64,000 nucleotides of DNA, from positions 2,823,782-2,887,781 of the forward strand of contig VYZB01000056.1 in the NCBI GenBank assembly GCA_013397455.1, read 5' to 3'. Within the stretch, counting starts at the first letter, position 1. Each line of letters starts with the position of its first letter. A program made the position numbers and the translations under genes. The notes below the pieces were generated by a model. It ran no database searches. It saw only the letters and a list, made by a program, of their open reading frames with translations, and was not told the origin of the DNA. This DNA comes from Crotophaga sulcirostris. Taxonomy: Eukaryota > Chordata > Aves > Cuculiformes > Crotophagidae. Below, piece by piece: positions 21,769 through 33,125 of this stretch.

Positions 21769-22689
21769 GCCCAGCAGCATGCACAGCACCATTCCCTCCC
21801 AGCCCTTCTATAAACCTCTGTGTCGTTGTGTGGGCCTGGCCATTGAAGCCCTGTGGCTTTTATCCAGATCCCTGGGTGCTTTTCAAGGCTTCTTCTCTCC
21901 AGGAGGCCTGGGGACTCCAGTGCTGAGCATAGGGAAGGCTTGAAAGTCCTGTTCTGCTCCACCAGTGCCTTTATCAGTCCCAGGCTGGTCTCACTGTTGA
22001 GTGGCCACCCAGGACTGGGAGAAGATGCTGGCATCTTCCTTGGCATGGTGGCTGGGGTCAGGATCTATCAGTTGTCTCACCACGAGAGGTGTAAGGGGAC
22101 CATAGTGTTTGACAACCATGCATGGCCAAAGAGGAGAACCAGACAAAATTAACAACTGTTAAGATGCTGCCGAGCTCTTTGCATGTACATTTTAAATATA
22201 GTGAGTGCTGCTCTAGTCAAGGCCTGTTTTACAAAAAAGCAGAATAAATCTCTCAAGAGGGTGAGTGGAGAAGAAGGTGGCATGAAGCAGCTTCTGTGCA
22301 AGGAAGGCTGGAACAGCCTGGAAAAAGAGTATTGTGTTGGCCCTGGGGTGCGAGCCAGCTGTGTAAAGCTGTGTGTGGAAGGCAAAGGGTGATTAGAAAA
22401 CAATTAATTGCTTGCTTATACTGCAAGAGCTAGGGGTGTGTAATGAAGTTAGCCAGCAGTTTTGAAACTCGAGTACCTTTTTATAACCTGGTGTTTAACT
22501 GTGTTAGTGAAGCTAATGGTTATGGGTTGTTGCAGAAATGGATTCAGAAGGGCAACGGGTGAGTTCCTGGGACAAAAGTCTATCTGTGGTTATTGGTGAT
22601 GGTTTGATACACGGGGCTTGGCAAGGAGATGTTTAAGGAAGAGATCTTTTCTCTCTTCACCTCAGCTGGCTGAGCTACGTGGGTGTAAG
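21769..22689. other. Non-coding, with a perfect CAATTAATTG palindrome
   Basis: A perfect 10 bp palindrome CAATTAATTG lies at 22401-22410, a dimeric homeodomain-type word. The rest is mixed sequence without repeats. Frames at 22149-22403 are chance. Confidence 0.4.
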
Positions 22690-23235
22690 ATAGGGCAGGA
22701 TTTGGCACATTAAGTTTATAACATGGATCTAATTAAGAGAAGATGTGTGTTGCCTCAACTCCACTAGTGTTATTTATTGTGTTAACTAGAAGGCAGAGAC
22801 AGTGGCCACTTCACTTGTTCCCATCTGCATGAAAGTTTATCATTCGATTCATTTCTTTTTATTTTAGCTTTGCAGAAGTGAAGAGGAAAATCACTGAAGT
22901 TAACAGTGAGGTAGGGGGAACAGCGAAGGACATATGGGTATGTAACGGAAGCAGATGGCCTATCTGACTAAACCACATCATATAAGTTTATGAGTCAGGC
23001 AGGTGCTCTTTCCTGCTGTTTTATAGTGATGTCTTAAGGATTTCCCTTTTGATATACTAGGGCAAATCGTCAGCCGAGCCCTTCTCTATCAGAGGCTAAT
23101 CCAAAAGTAAATCACTCCAAAGCAGCAGGAGAGAGGTCTTGCAAGGCACCCACTATAGAGATATTCTTTTGTTATAAATCATCGGAGTCATGTTCTTAAG
23201 AGATTATGCTGGCAAAAGCAAACAATATAAAAAGG
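22690..23235. other. AT-rich, ORF-free CNE-like block
   Basis: No frame of 60 codons occurs between about 22405 and 23235 on either strand, which is unusual for this window. Words include GGATCTAATTAAGAG, TGTTATTTATTGTGTTAACT, a TATGAGTCAGGC AP-1-like site near 22991 and GTTATAAATCATCGG. It may be a conserved non-coding element or the flank of the candidate exon at 22868. Confidence 0.35.
22868..22910 (+). other. Candidate exon (43 nt)
   Basis: A strong acceptor (CATTTCTTTTTATTTTAG, ending at 22867) and a donor, AGTGAG|GTAGGG, enclose 43 bases. The frame starting at the second base is open and reads FAEVKRKITEVNSE, which has a normal soluble-protein composition. A second AG at 22874-22875 is an alternative acceptor. 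No family is recognised. Confidence 0.22.
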
Positions 23236-24877
23236 TCAAATACAAATAGTAAAAATGAAATAGTTTGTTGCTTTCTTCTGTCTACTCAGAGGAGAGACCC
23301 CTGAGCCTGGGAGAAGAGAATGTTCAAGCTCACTAGAGCGTGGCTGGAGCCAGGGATGAGAATGCCTGGCTTGGGTGGGGTGGAAGGGGGCAGCAGAGGA
23401 GCTGTGCCAAGCGTGGGGGGAAGATGCATCCAGTGTGGTGAACGTCTGTCCGAGGGAAGGGCTGATGCCCCCCAGCCTGCCCTCTGCACCCTGTGCTCTG
23501 CATCTGCCTCTCTGGCATCTGTTCCTTGGTGTCCATGGGAGCACCCTTGTGCTGTGCAGTCCACGCTGCTGGTGATGGAGAGGGAGGAGTGGGGTTCTGC
23601 ACACACAGCCACCTTGCCTGTGGCTTTGCTAATGGGCTGGCATTTGCCTTTGGTGGGAGCCTTCATGGCCCCTTAGCACAGGGCTGGAGCACGGCGAGGG
23701 GCTTTGCTCAGCTGCCTCTGGATTGAGCGTAGCAGAACCTGGGTAATGGGTAGTGCTGTCTCATCACTGCTTGTACTGCTGTTGGGGAAAACCCTCTCAC
23801 CACGATCCTGCTACATGATCAGCCCAGGCATTAAACTGCTTTGCTGCAGCTCCTGGTGTAATATCAAAACTTTAGGGAAATGTAAGTGAAAGAACATGCC
23901 CGCTGCTGGCCTGCCATATGGACGTGCTGTCTAAGAGCTGGTGGTGATGTGTCAGCTCAGTGGCACATCCTGCTGTGCAATGCACAGTGCTTCATTTTGC
24001 AGGAGAGACTTATTCCTGGTGCTTTAGTGCAACCTGAGCCTTTGCCTCACCAGGTAGAAGCACAAATCCAGGCCCCAGGCTCTCCTGCTGGGAAGGTGCT
24101 CAGCAGCCATGCCCTTCAGGACTGTGGGCTGCCTCATCAGCTTTGTGTTTGCCCTTCAGCATGCCCTGGTGTGGAGGCTGCTGAGCGGTGTGAGTGCCCT
24201 ATTCTCTGCACTTCTCATTGCAACAATCAGTTGCAGCTGACTGCTTCCAGAAAACTGGGCTTCTCCTTTGGAGGATAAGATGGAAAACTGTGTTCCTTCT
24301 GGATCTTAGGAATCCCAACAAACCATCTGCGTGAGTCAGGGTAACCTTGGGCACCGATCCCTGCTCTCCTGCCTCTCCCCTCCTGTCACAGCCAGCCCCA
24401 AGGGGTGTTCCTCATGTGATGTCTGGGGGGAGGATGTGTTTCCCTGGGAATGAAGGTGGTCTTGGTCTTGTATGTTCTGTGCTGTCATGGGGACAAGGTG
24501 CAATCACTTGGCAATGCCAGTAAACAGCTGTGCCATTTTCTTCTCCAAATCTTGAAGCGTAATTATTAACCATGTGAGTAAAACCATTGTAGCTGCAGTT
24601 TGGGGCCCTGACACACTTTGGCTCTTTAACATGACATCTCGGCATGGGTGGCCCTGAGCTCCGTCTGGCAGAGCGGTGGGTACTGCACATCCCACTGTTG
24701 CTTTAAAATAGGTATAAATACTGCTTGGCTGCCCACAAGCTGAGACAATCCCTTTTCCCTGGCATCCCTCGTGTCCCTGCCCTCTGATAGAGAGCACTTA
24801 ATTATAGCAAGAGCCTGGGCTTTGCTGGGGTGTAACCTGTCCCCCAGTTGCCCATGAAGGAGTGCTGGGAGCTGGAG
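23236..24877. other. Non-coding; nothing recognised
   Basis: GC-moderate DNA with overlapping chance frames on both strands at 23236-23740. A weak acceptor-donor pair (TTTGCTGCAG ending at 23850, AAAT|GTAAGT at 23882) is not convincing. Confidence 0.4.
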
Positions 24878-25210
24878 TGGGGCTGGGGGACAGACGGGGC
24901 AGCTCTGCGTGCTGGGGGGCTCCTCTCTGGGGGGCAGGTCAGGATCTGGTGCCCGGCACCGGTGGCTGCTGCCGCCTTCCCCTGCTCCGTCACGTCAGAT
25001 CAGTAGCAGCATCTCTGCTGCCAGATCATGAGCGTGTGCCTCCCTGCAATTATATTTAGGCCGTTGGCCGTCCCCGACACAGACTCGGATTAGGAGTCCC
25101 CGTGCTGACACGCTGACAGGTCGGCCTTGTTCCGTGTCCAGTTAAGTGTGCAATTCATCAGCGCCTGAGAGCGGCCGCCCTGGCTGCTCCCGCGTACGTG
25201 CTGCCTGCTG
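24878..25210. other. CpG- and G-rich patch (possible small CpG island)
   Basis: This patch has G-runs at 24878-24937 (several of 4-6 G) and a higher density of CpG than its surroundings, including CCCGGCACCGG, TCCGTCACGTCAG, GAGCGGCCGCCC and CCGCGTACGTG. It is a small CpG-island-like patch and lies 240 bases upstream of the candidate exon at 25450. No TATA or initiator arrangement as clear as that at 188-222 is seen. Confidence 0.35.
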
Positions 25211-25449
25211 GCAGGGCTCAGCCCATGCCCTGCAGCCCTGGGTCTTCCTGCGGTTCTGCAAAGTGGGTCAGACATGCAGCGGGGTTCATCCTGCCTGGGG
25301 CAGAGCTTCTGTGAGGTTGGGGAGCCCCGCTGGGTCTGCAGGGCTGTTGCACTCTGTCTCCCAGTGATGCCCTGCGGACAAGGAGCCGCTTCCCTGGCTG
25401 CTGGGTGCTGCCAGCCTGTCACATCCCCCCTTCTGTGTTTGCTCTCCAG

Positions 25450-25515
25450 CCCCGTGGGGCTCTGGGGAACCTGGCAGCAGCGACTGAGGAGCACCACACA
25501 CAAGATCCACCAGTG
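25450..25515 (+). other. Candidate exon (66 nt, 22 codons)
   Basis: A strong acceptor (CTTCTGTGTTTGCTCTCCAG, ending at 25449) and a strong donor, CCAGTG|GTGAGTAC, flank exactly 22 codons. Two of three frames are open: PRGALGNLAAATEEHHTQDP in the first, and one ending QQRLRSTTHKIHQW in the second. Neither peptide is recognised. The splice sites and the multiple-of-three length make it one of the better candidates. Confidence 0.27.
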
Positions 25516-26431
25516 GTGAGTACAGCAAGTAGTGCTCTGGGAAAGCACATGGTCTTCCATTAGCCAAACAACCCTTTTGTTCCTCCCATACATGAACATT
25601 TTATCCAGGTAAAGCTGGATTTTAAGAGCAGCAGCTTCCACCACTCTGCTTCTCCAGTTCACGCAGAGAGCACTTCCAGCACCCAGTGCAATGGCTGCTT
25701 CTTGGCTGAAAACCAGTGTAACCTAAGTCTACTGCAATCCAAACAAACAAGGTCAGATTCAGGTTGTAGAGGTAACCCTAATTCTGGCATTTCCTAACTT
25801 CTGAGTGCTGGATTTGAAACGTGGAAATAATGTCCTTCCAACAGAGTACTTAGTGTGTAATACAGTTTTATGAGTGCACGGGAGCACAAATGGTCCCCTT
25901 GCTGAGTTTAACATTTATAAATTTAAAACTGATGAGCTGATTGAATTCAGCTTCACTTTAGAGCACTGACTGTTTTCTTCAGTCTTGGCCAGCTCTGAGG
26001 GTTTCATTGAGACCTTGGGAGCTTCAAGGCTTTGGAGCTGGTGAGCTCAGAGGGCGGCAAGCATGCAGCCAGCTGCAGGTGGGCCTGGAGTGGAGGTGGC
26101 TGTAACGATGTCACTTTGACTTGAGCTGTATTTTACTACACGTTTAGTGCAATGAGTACCCAACAGTGAGATCTGTAAGTCAAACTCCCATTTTCAAAAT
26201 GATTCAAGGCCAAAGCTCTTTTTGACAGTTATATTGCAACCATCTTTACTGAAGCCTTGTTTGACATGTAACAGCTACATTTGTAGGGGGCAAAAATCCC
26301 TCCTCCCTGTTTTTTGGCTCCATGTACCCAAAGTTAGAAGAAATAATTTTTTCATCTCTCTCAACATCACAGATTCACCAGTCCATCAAGTCTGGGATGG
26401 ACTGAGTAAGGCATCAACATGTGCTTGAAGG
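25516..26431. other. Non-coding, AT-moderate
   Basis: The stretch 25680-25980 is AT-richer and ORF-poor (ACATTTATAAATTTAAAACT). Nothing else is recognised before the next CR1. Confidence 0.4.
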
Positions 26432-26872
26432 TTGGTGAAGGGCCATGAAATTGATGAAGGATTTAGAGGGGAAACTGTATAAGGAGTGGCTGAAGTCACT
26501 TGGCCTGTTCAGCCTGGAGAAGAAGAGATTGAGGGGAGACCTCATGGTTCTCTGCAGCTCACGGTAAGGAGATTGTGGTGAGGTGGGTGCTGGTCTCTCC
26601 TCCCAAGTAACAAATGATGGGATGAGAGTAAATGGCCTCAAGTTGCACCAGGGGAGGTTTACACTGTGTATTAGAAACAATTTCTTTACTGACAGAGTGG
26701 TGAAGCACTGGCAGAGGCTGCCCAGGGCAGTGGTGGAGTCACCATTCCTGGAGGTGTTCAAGAAGCTTGTAACTGGCATTTTGGGACAAGGTTTAGCAGG
26801 CATGGTGGGGTTGGGTTGGTGGTTGGACTGGATGATCTTAGAGGTCTTTTCCAACCTTAATGATTTTATGAA
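26432..26872 (+). mobile_element. CR1 LINE 3' fragment, about 440 bp
   Basis: Sense-orientation copy with CTGTTCAGCCTGGAGAAGAA, GGGGAGACCTCATGGTTCTC, GTGGTGGAGTCACCATTCCT and GGTTGGACTGGATGATCTTA, ending CCAACCTTAATGATTTTATG. The 3' end differs from the 1286 group, so it is another CR1 subfamily, shared with 43424 and 44251. The open frame 26583-26894 is the degraded ORF2 C-terminus (LKLHQGRFTLCIRNNFFTDR). Confidence 0.95.
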
Positions 26873-27837
26873 ATTTACAAACAACCGAAAATGAGACTTT
26901 CTAGTTAGAAAATTTTAAAAAAATCTGATTGATGAATGGGCCTGTTGCCTCTGGTAGCAGCAGGTGCTGGGTGGGGATGCAGCGTGCAACTTGGGCAGAA
27001 CTGGCTGTGGTCTGGAGAGGATGCCAGTGTTAGGGAAGGCTGGGCTAGAGCTCTGGGGGTGCCTGGTGGGCCATGTCCCGAGTGCTGGATAGAAACAAAG
27101 GAAACTCTCCTGTAACATTTTGTTTTCCTTTCAAGAGAAACCCAACAAGCCTCCTAGGAAACAAGATGCAGAAGGTCAAGTTAATGAAGCAAGACTGCAC
27201 TGCTAAGTGTTGGAAAGTTAAAATATGCAAAACTTAACCTCAGGTGCACAACTCTGACTCTGCCCCCTTGTGCATATTCATTAAAATACAGTCTCTAATT
27301 ACATGTCCTAAGTTGTCTGAGCTGCATGTGTCCTTAAGTACAGAAGTGAAAACTCTGTGCTTTACGCTGTGATGCTGCGAGTGGGTTATCATTTTGAGGC
27401 CATCAGGCTGCTAAGTTAAAGGTGCTGTTGAGATGTGAGCTCTGCCAAGTGAGATGTAAGAGTGCCTTGAGCTGCTCTGCCTTTGTCACATCTGACTCCT
27501 GTACTATCACTGTGCTGGTGCAGGTTGGTGGAGATGCTGCTTGCATACATCCAATACAAACTGAGGGGGGGCTCTTGATCAGGGAGTGCAGAGATGGGAG
27601 TTCTCCAATTAACAGGAGCCTGGTAGATGCAGCACAAAGGTCTGAATGCAGCCTGGTCCCCAACCTGTGTTGAGGTGGGGGCAGAGTGCTCAGCTGCACT
27701 CCAGTCCACCTCAGCAGCTCACTTTGGGTACCAACTGCCTTCAGTCCTGTTGCTCCAGCTTTGTGACAGCACCAAAAGAGTCAGAATGAAAAAAACCTGA
27801 GTCTTCAAAGTGAACTTCCGTGGGTATTAACAAAGCT
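26873..27837. other. Non-coding; nothing recognised
   Basis: Mixed-composition spacer between two CR1 fragments. Frames at 27403-27709 overlap on both strands and are chance. Confidence 0.4.
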
Positions 27838-27957
27838 CGTCCAGTTCCAACCCTTCTGCCATGGGCAGAGACACCTCTCACTGGTTCAGGGGGCTCAAAG
27901 CCCCTTCCAACCTGGTCTTGAACACCTCCAGGGATGGGGCATCCATGACTTCTCTGT
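27838..27957 (-). mobile_element. CR1 LINE 3'-region fragment
   Basis: In plus-strand view: TTCTGCCATGGGCAGAGACA, GGTTCAGGGGGCTCAAAGCC, GAACACCTCCAGGGATGGGG. It is the antisense of the GATCCAGTGGGAGG group. The extreme 3' terminus is missing. Confidence 0.92.
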
Positions 27958-28745
27958 GATGTTTTAGCTCTGGAATCACTGATGGAGATATTTACTTTAA
28001 AGAAGTGTGATGATAAAACATCTGCCTGGGAAAGGGTGTAAATTACCTGATTTTGCTCTTCATATATTTTATCATTTTGAAGCCCTTCTCAAGGTCTATT
28101 ATTCCTGCTGTGGGCTACTTGTTGGCACACAGCCCTACGTAGACTGAATATCTTGCCTTGACAGCATCGTGGCGAGGTGCTTGGATACCTTTGAAGGTTC
28201 AGGGCTGTGCGACTTGCCCAACACCTGGTGCTGAGCTGAGTCTGAACTTCAGTGTCTTTCCTGAGGAGCATCCTTGGAGCTTGGGTTTTGGGGCAGGAGG
28301 GGTTTAGAGATAACATGCTTTTTCTTCCAAGGTGACAGTGCAAACTAAACACTGCTAGGAAAGAGTTAATATCGGTCTGTCTGTAGATGTCCTGATGGAG
28401 TGAAGGCAAGCAATGATATTTTATATCATTTTGATATCCGGTCTAAATTAGGCCTGAGGGAAAGACCGTGGCCTATTTAACCCAGCATCTGTCAGTTATC
28501 ATTATTTTCAGCCAACTTTAGTAGTTTCAAGTATAAAATTTATATCTGGGGGAGGAGAAGAAAAGAGGCAAGTAGGAGCTGGGTTTGGCTACCTCAGCTT
28601 TTGTTGGAAGTGTTTGCAGTGGCCTCTTAAGAGTTGTTGTATGAGATAAGGAACAAATTAGTGGGGACAGCACTGTGAATGAAACAGGCTGTGTATAGTC
28701 ACCAGTTGAGAGCCGTACGAAGGGTGGCACAAGGAAGATTAAGGG
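27958..28745. other. Non-coding; AT-rich in part
   Basis: The stretch 28400-28560 is AT-rich with GATATTTTATATCATTTTGA and few frames. No repeat family is seen. Confidence 0.4.
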
Positions 28746-28812
28746 AGAATCATGGAATGGTTTGGGTTGGAAGGTGCCTTAAAGCCCATCCAGTCCATTT
28801 CTCCTGCCCTGG
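28746..28812 (-). mobile_element. Very short CR1 3'-terminal fragment
   Basis: Only the last 65 or so bases of CR1 remain, inverted: GAATCATGGAATGGTTTGGG, TTGGAAGGTGCCTTAAAGCC, CATCCAGTCC. This is typical of severely 5' truncated copies. Confidence 0.9.
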
Positions 28813-31698
28813 ATGTTAGTGAGGTTTTCGAGGATTAGTGTTTGGGTAGTTGTATTGCAAGAAAGACTGGAATTAAATTATGAAATGGGATGATATTGCA
28901 ACCTTGAAAGGCATTCTCAACAGCTGTGGGTGGCCATCCTGGTGAGCAGGCAGTAGGGTAGCAGGCAGGGGTTGGGACTCAGAAGTATGTGACCTTGCTG
29001 ATGGGTGCTTCAACCTCAGCTGAGAACATGGACTGAGGAACCCAGAGGGAGGAGGGACTGGTCTCACTGGTTGCGGAGAGGGTGAGGGCTTGAGAGCTGC
29101 TGATGGGATGCAGCTGTAAAAGAGGCAAACCTCATCTTCGTGAGAGTAGAGCTGTAGCTGTGCCCATGCCAGCCCACGAGGTGGGGAGAACCTCCATGGG
29201 TGTGCTCTCACCCTTCAGGTGTTGTGTTTCGCTCCATCCACCCCCTGCACAGACAGCAGTGGCTGGAGCAGAGCCCAGGGTGAGGCACTGGTATGTGCCA
29301 GGACCTGCCCTGCCTTGCTGGTGGAGGGAGAGCCCTGCTGGAATTACCTGAACGTGGTCTTGGTGGTTACCAGAAACAGGCGCATTCCTGCGGTGTTCTG
29401 GGAGGCTGTTATTAAACAGCGCGTGGTGCGCACAGTGCACTGCAGTGGGGACTCCGTCCTGCCTCGTGCAGGCACCACTGGCTGCAGGCAGGCAGCTCAG
29501 CAATTTTTTTTACCTGCTGTCATCTGAAACCGAGCAGAAGCCCTGAACTCCTGATGACTGACTAATGCAATTGCCCTTTTATTTCTTGATACTTCCTTGA
29601 GAAGCAGAGGGATTCTGAAGCCTGCCCTGTCGTAAATCCTTGCTCACACTGCAGGCATCTCGCTTGGGTGCAGAAAATGGAAACTTTAGTGACTGGGGAG
29701 AAACTCAAACCTTGTCCTTCCCAGCAGCCTTCTCTATGTGGGTCATTGCTTTTTTTTTTATGCATCGGGCTGTACTGGGTGGGTTTTTATGAAACAGAGA
29801 CCAGAACTTCTCACCTGCTGTATGGCAGCACCTTGCAGTGCTTTACCTTCTCACAGCAGCCTGGAGCAGAAGTTCTGAATTGCTGGTGACCATGGTGCTG
29901 CCTTTGTCACTGAGTTGATGTTTGCAGATTGCATCAAACTGCTGCTCGTCTTTTAACAAAAATGGCTTTATATTCTCTACAAGCTAAAATATTTTCTTTG
30001 TCCAACAAGAAGGAGATCCCCTGGTCCTGTGATTTGAGGTCAAATCTTCCCAGCAAGTGGCAGAGGAGCTTCTCCTCTTGCCTTCTGACATTCTGGCATG
30101 CCAGACTGTGCTGGGCTACCTCTCCCTAGGAGCTGCCTGAAAGGGTCAGTGGGAAGGCTGTTTGGTGGGTAACACGCTTTCAAGTGACCAGTGGTGGGTT
30201 TGCACGCCGTCAGCTCTGGGGTTTCGAGGTGTGCCTGTCCTGTTCTTATGCAATCCACTGGAGTCCAGCGTTGTATAACGCTGTTGTGTAAGCAGGGCAT
30301 GGGCAGGTGTCAGAGTTTCAGCGCCCAAGCTGTGCTTCCTGTCATGCTCCCTGCATTTCCCCACCTGCAAACTGGACAGAATTCATCCCTAGGACTTCTC
30401 ATCTGCTTTTCTGGCAGCAATGCGGTGGTGATACCAGAGCTGTTGCTCAGAACATGCTGTTGGTGGAAAGGTTGTCTTCAGGCTGGGAATGGCTGGCACA
30501 TGTGGCTGACTCCTCCCGTGTTTTGCAGGACCTTTTCCAGGGATGATGGTAGATGTGGTAGGCCTCAGGTTCATCTCTGCAGGATATGATGCTGATGATG
30601 TACCTGGATGCTAATGAGAGCGGGTTTGAGGAGCCTCCTTGTTCAGGCAGCATGGCCTTGCTCGCTGTCCTCTTTCCAACAGACATTACCATGAGCACTG
30701 TGCTACCTGTTACAGAGCTGCCTCGCAGAGGGAATGCCAAGTCTTCCCCAGCACCTCAAAAGGGTGCTCGAAGTGAGCTCAGAGGGGAAATATATGCCCC
30801 CGCCTGCGCTCACGCTGCGGTGACACCGGCACAGTCTGGAGCATGGCGAGCAGGCTCTGAATGTCAGCGCATTGTTCGTAGCGAGATACGTGTCATGTTG
30901 CATTAGCTCAGGCCGATAGCTACTGGTGGGAAAATATTTCTGCGAGTTCCTCGGAGTGCCCCCACCTCCTACAGGCAAGGGCTTGTGCCTGGCGAGGCAG
31001 CAGCACAACTCTACGCAGCCATACTGGGGAAGCAGTGAGACCATCTGGTGCCCGCGTACGTGGAAAGTCATCCGAGTGTTGTGTCCAAAGGGCAAGCCTG
31101 CCTGTGCTGGGAGCACACTCATGGAGAAAGCGTCTGGCTGTTTAGAAGACAAAGCTCAGTCTTATTTCTTGGTAACCTGTGCTTGGGGGATGGAGTTAGC
31201 GTGACTTATTGGGTGAAATGCACCATGCCCAGACCGAAGGCAGCAGCTGGCAGTGCTGGGAGCTGAGGAAGCCCTCTTGTTCCTGCCCACAGGCCATAGA
31301 AATTGGAAGCTGGAAGCGTGCTGGGTGGTTCAAGAGCATTTAGAGCAGCATTGAGCAGTCTTCTCTTGTGAGTGTAAGTATCTTCTCAGCATTGCACAGC
31401 CACGTCATGGTGTGAGGATGGAGCAGGACTCCTGTGGGGAAAGATAAGATGCAGTGGGAGGACTGCAGAGCCCCAGTGCTTTGCACGATTGAGAAGCTTT
31501 TTTGTGATGCCCTGTATGATCCTTCTCTAAGGAGCAGGACGCTGGTCCTCATGCTCCCATCTGCAGAACCAGCTCTTGGTGGGACAAGCTCATTTTGTAA
31601 TGAGCTACTCTTTCTAAGTGAGCCAAATGGATGCCAGGCTTGGTGCTGAGCAGGCAGAGCTGCCACCTGCACCACGGTTTCTCCCTGCAGTCGTTTGT
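28813..31698. other. Non-coding; CpG-containing conserved-looking patch at 30770-31090
   Basis: Most of the stretch is GC-moderate with chance frames. The patch 30770-31090 retains many CpGs in a mixed context (CCCGCCTGCGCTCACGCTGC, TGTTCGTAGCGAGATACGTG, CCCGCGTACGTGG). On the minus strand at about 29502-29541 an acceptor (CTGCTCGGTTTCAG), ten bases and a donor (GCAG|GTAAAA) form a microexon-like arrangement of low credibility. Confidence 0.35.
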
Positions 31699-32066
31699 AG
31701 AATCATAGAATTGTTTAGTTGGAAAAGACCTTTGAGATCATGGAGTCCAACTGCACCTGTCCACTACTAAATAATATCCCTGAACACCTCATCTACCTGT
31801 CTTTTAAATACCTCCAGGAACTCAACCACTCCCCCAGGCAGCTGTTCCAGTGTCTGAGAACCCTTTCAGTGAAGAGATTTTTCCTGATATCCAAACCAAA
31901 CCTCCCCTGGCACAACTTGAGACCATTTCCTCTCATCCTATCACTTGTTACTTGGGAGAAGAGAGCAACACCTGCCTCACTACAACCTCCTTTCAGGGAG
32001 TTGTAGACAGTGAGAAGGTCTCCCCTTGTCTTCCTCTTCTCCAGGCTAAACAACGCCAGTTCCAGC
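31699..32066 (-). mobile_element. CR1 LINE 3' fragment, about 370 bp
   Basis: Plus-strand view begins with the inverted 3' end AGAATCATAGAATTGTTTAG, TTGGAAAAGACCTTTGAGAT, and continues through TCAGTGAAGAGATTTTTCCT and ACTACAACCTCCTTTCAGGG to CAACGCCAGTTCCAGC. It resembles the 58057 copy most closely. Both strands show relict frames of ORF2 but also stops. Confidence 0.95.
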
Positions 32067-33105
32067 ACTTATCTGAGTTGGGTCCAGCCTCCAGCACCAG
32101 TTACAAGGTGGTGCTGGTGGTAGGTGGCAGGGACCATGAGTGTTGGCACTGGTCCCTGGCGCCCTGTTGAAGGCTTGTGGTGTGCACCAGCTCCTCTATG
32201 GTCCTCTGCCTGGGCTGGCTCCAGCCCTGTCTGGCCTCCCTGCGTGGTTGCTGCCTTCAGAGCGCTGCCGGCTCTCATTATTTTGTTACTCCAGCATCAG
32301 CTTTTCTGAGCCTCTCTCTCTTTATTTTTCCCAATGTCAAAAAAGGTGAGGAGGTCAAATGCTAATGCAGTATTTCTTTCCTTTCGTAAAACGTACCTAG
32401 CAGATGAGGAATGTCAACACCGATTTGTTTTTCAAGTGTTTCTGCAGGATTATTTTCTTGTTAAAAGTGACAAGAAGGTGCAGAACTGTCGGCCTTTAGC
32501 CAGAGATGTCATCTCGTCTTTGCGTAGGTGAACAGGCACGAGATGACAGAGCACTTTTTTGTGGGAAAGATGAAAAGTTGATCCCCACTTAATCATTTCC
32601 TTAAAGACCCGAAGGAGAACATGCTCCTTATCTTTTTCTGGTCCTCAGTAACAAGAAACTGGAGAGAAAAAGAACCAATAAGGCCATAGTTAGTGAAGGG
32701 TAGTTCCCTAATTTGTGTTTTTGCAGAACCACTTTCAGTACTGAAGTGGATGACTCAAGCATTGTTGTTCTTCTATAACCTCTCCAAGTTGTGCTGCATC
32801 TTTTGATGGCAAACTCTGGTTATGATTTCAGCAAAGGTAAGGAACTCCTCTGTTGTAGTTGGCAGCATGGACCCCATGGGGAAATCTTCTGGGTTTCAGT
32901 TGCCCAGGAGGATGCTCTGTGCCTAGAAGTGGCTGTGGTGCTGCCAGCTGGCCTGGCTGCTGCTCCCACTGCTGATCCATCCCCGTACAGCTCCATGGAG
33001 GTGCTGTCTTCTCCTAATTGCAAGTGCTCATCAGATACTCGGCCAACATGTGGCTTTCTGTGAGCCTAAGCTGTAGTCCCCAACCTGCACCGGGGCTGAG
33101 GAGCT
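32067..33105. other. Non-coding; nothing recognised
   Basis: The segment 32320-32790 is AT-richer. A curious TTATGATTTCAG, five bases, GTAAGG arrangement at about 32823-32841 would be a 5-nt microexon and is not credible alone. Confidence 0.4.
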
Positions 33106-33125
33106 GGGGAGGGGGTAGGGGTGGG
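33106..33125 (+). other. Canonical G-quadruplex motif
   Basis: Four G-runs, GGGG-A-GGGGG-TA-GGGG-T-GGG, are separated by loops of 1, 2 and 1 bases. This is the short-loop arrangement known to give very stable quadruplexes. No promoter or exon is evident next to it. Confidence 0.8.

Noticed and set aside
25090..25662. 190-codon minus-strand frame
   Set aside because: It lies over a CpG-rich, stop-poor patch. No motif is seen, and a better plus-strand splice arrangement occupies the same place.
26414..26884. 156-codon minus-strand frame
   Set aside because: It is antisense to the CR1 copy at 26432-26872. Similar shadows occur at 9125, 31850, 41451, 46813 and 53091.
32823..32841. Five-base microexon between TTTCAG and GTAAGG
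   Set aside because: The acceptor tract is weak, and so short an exon is not credible without transcript evidence.
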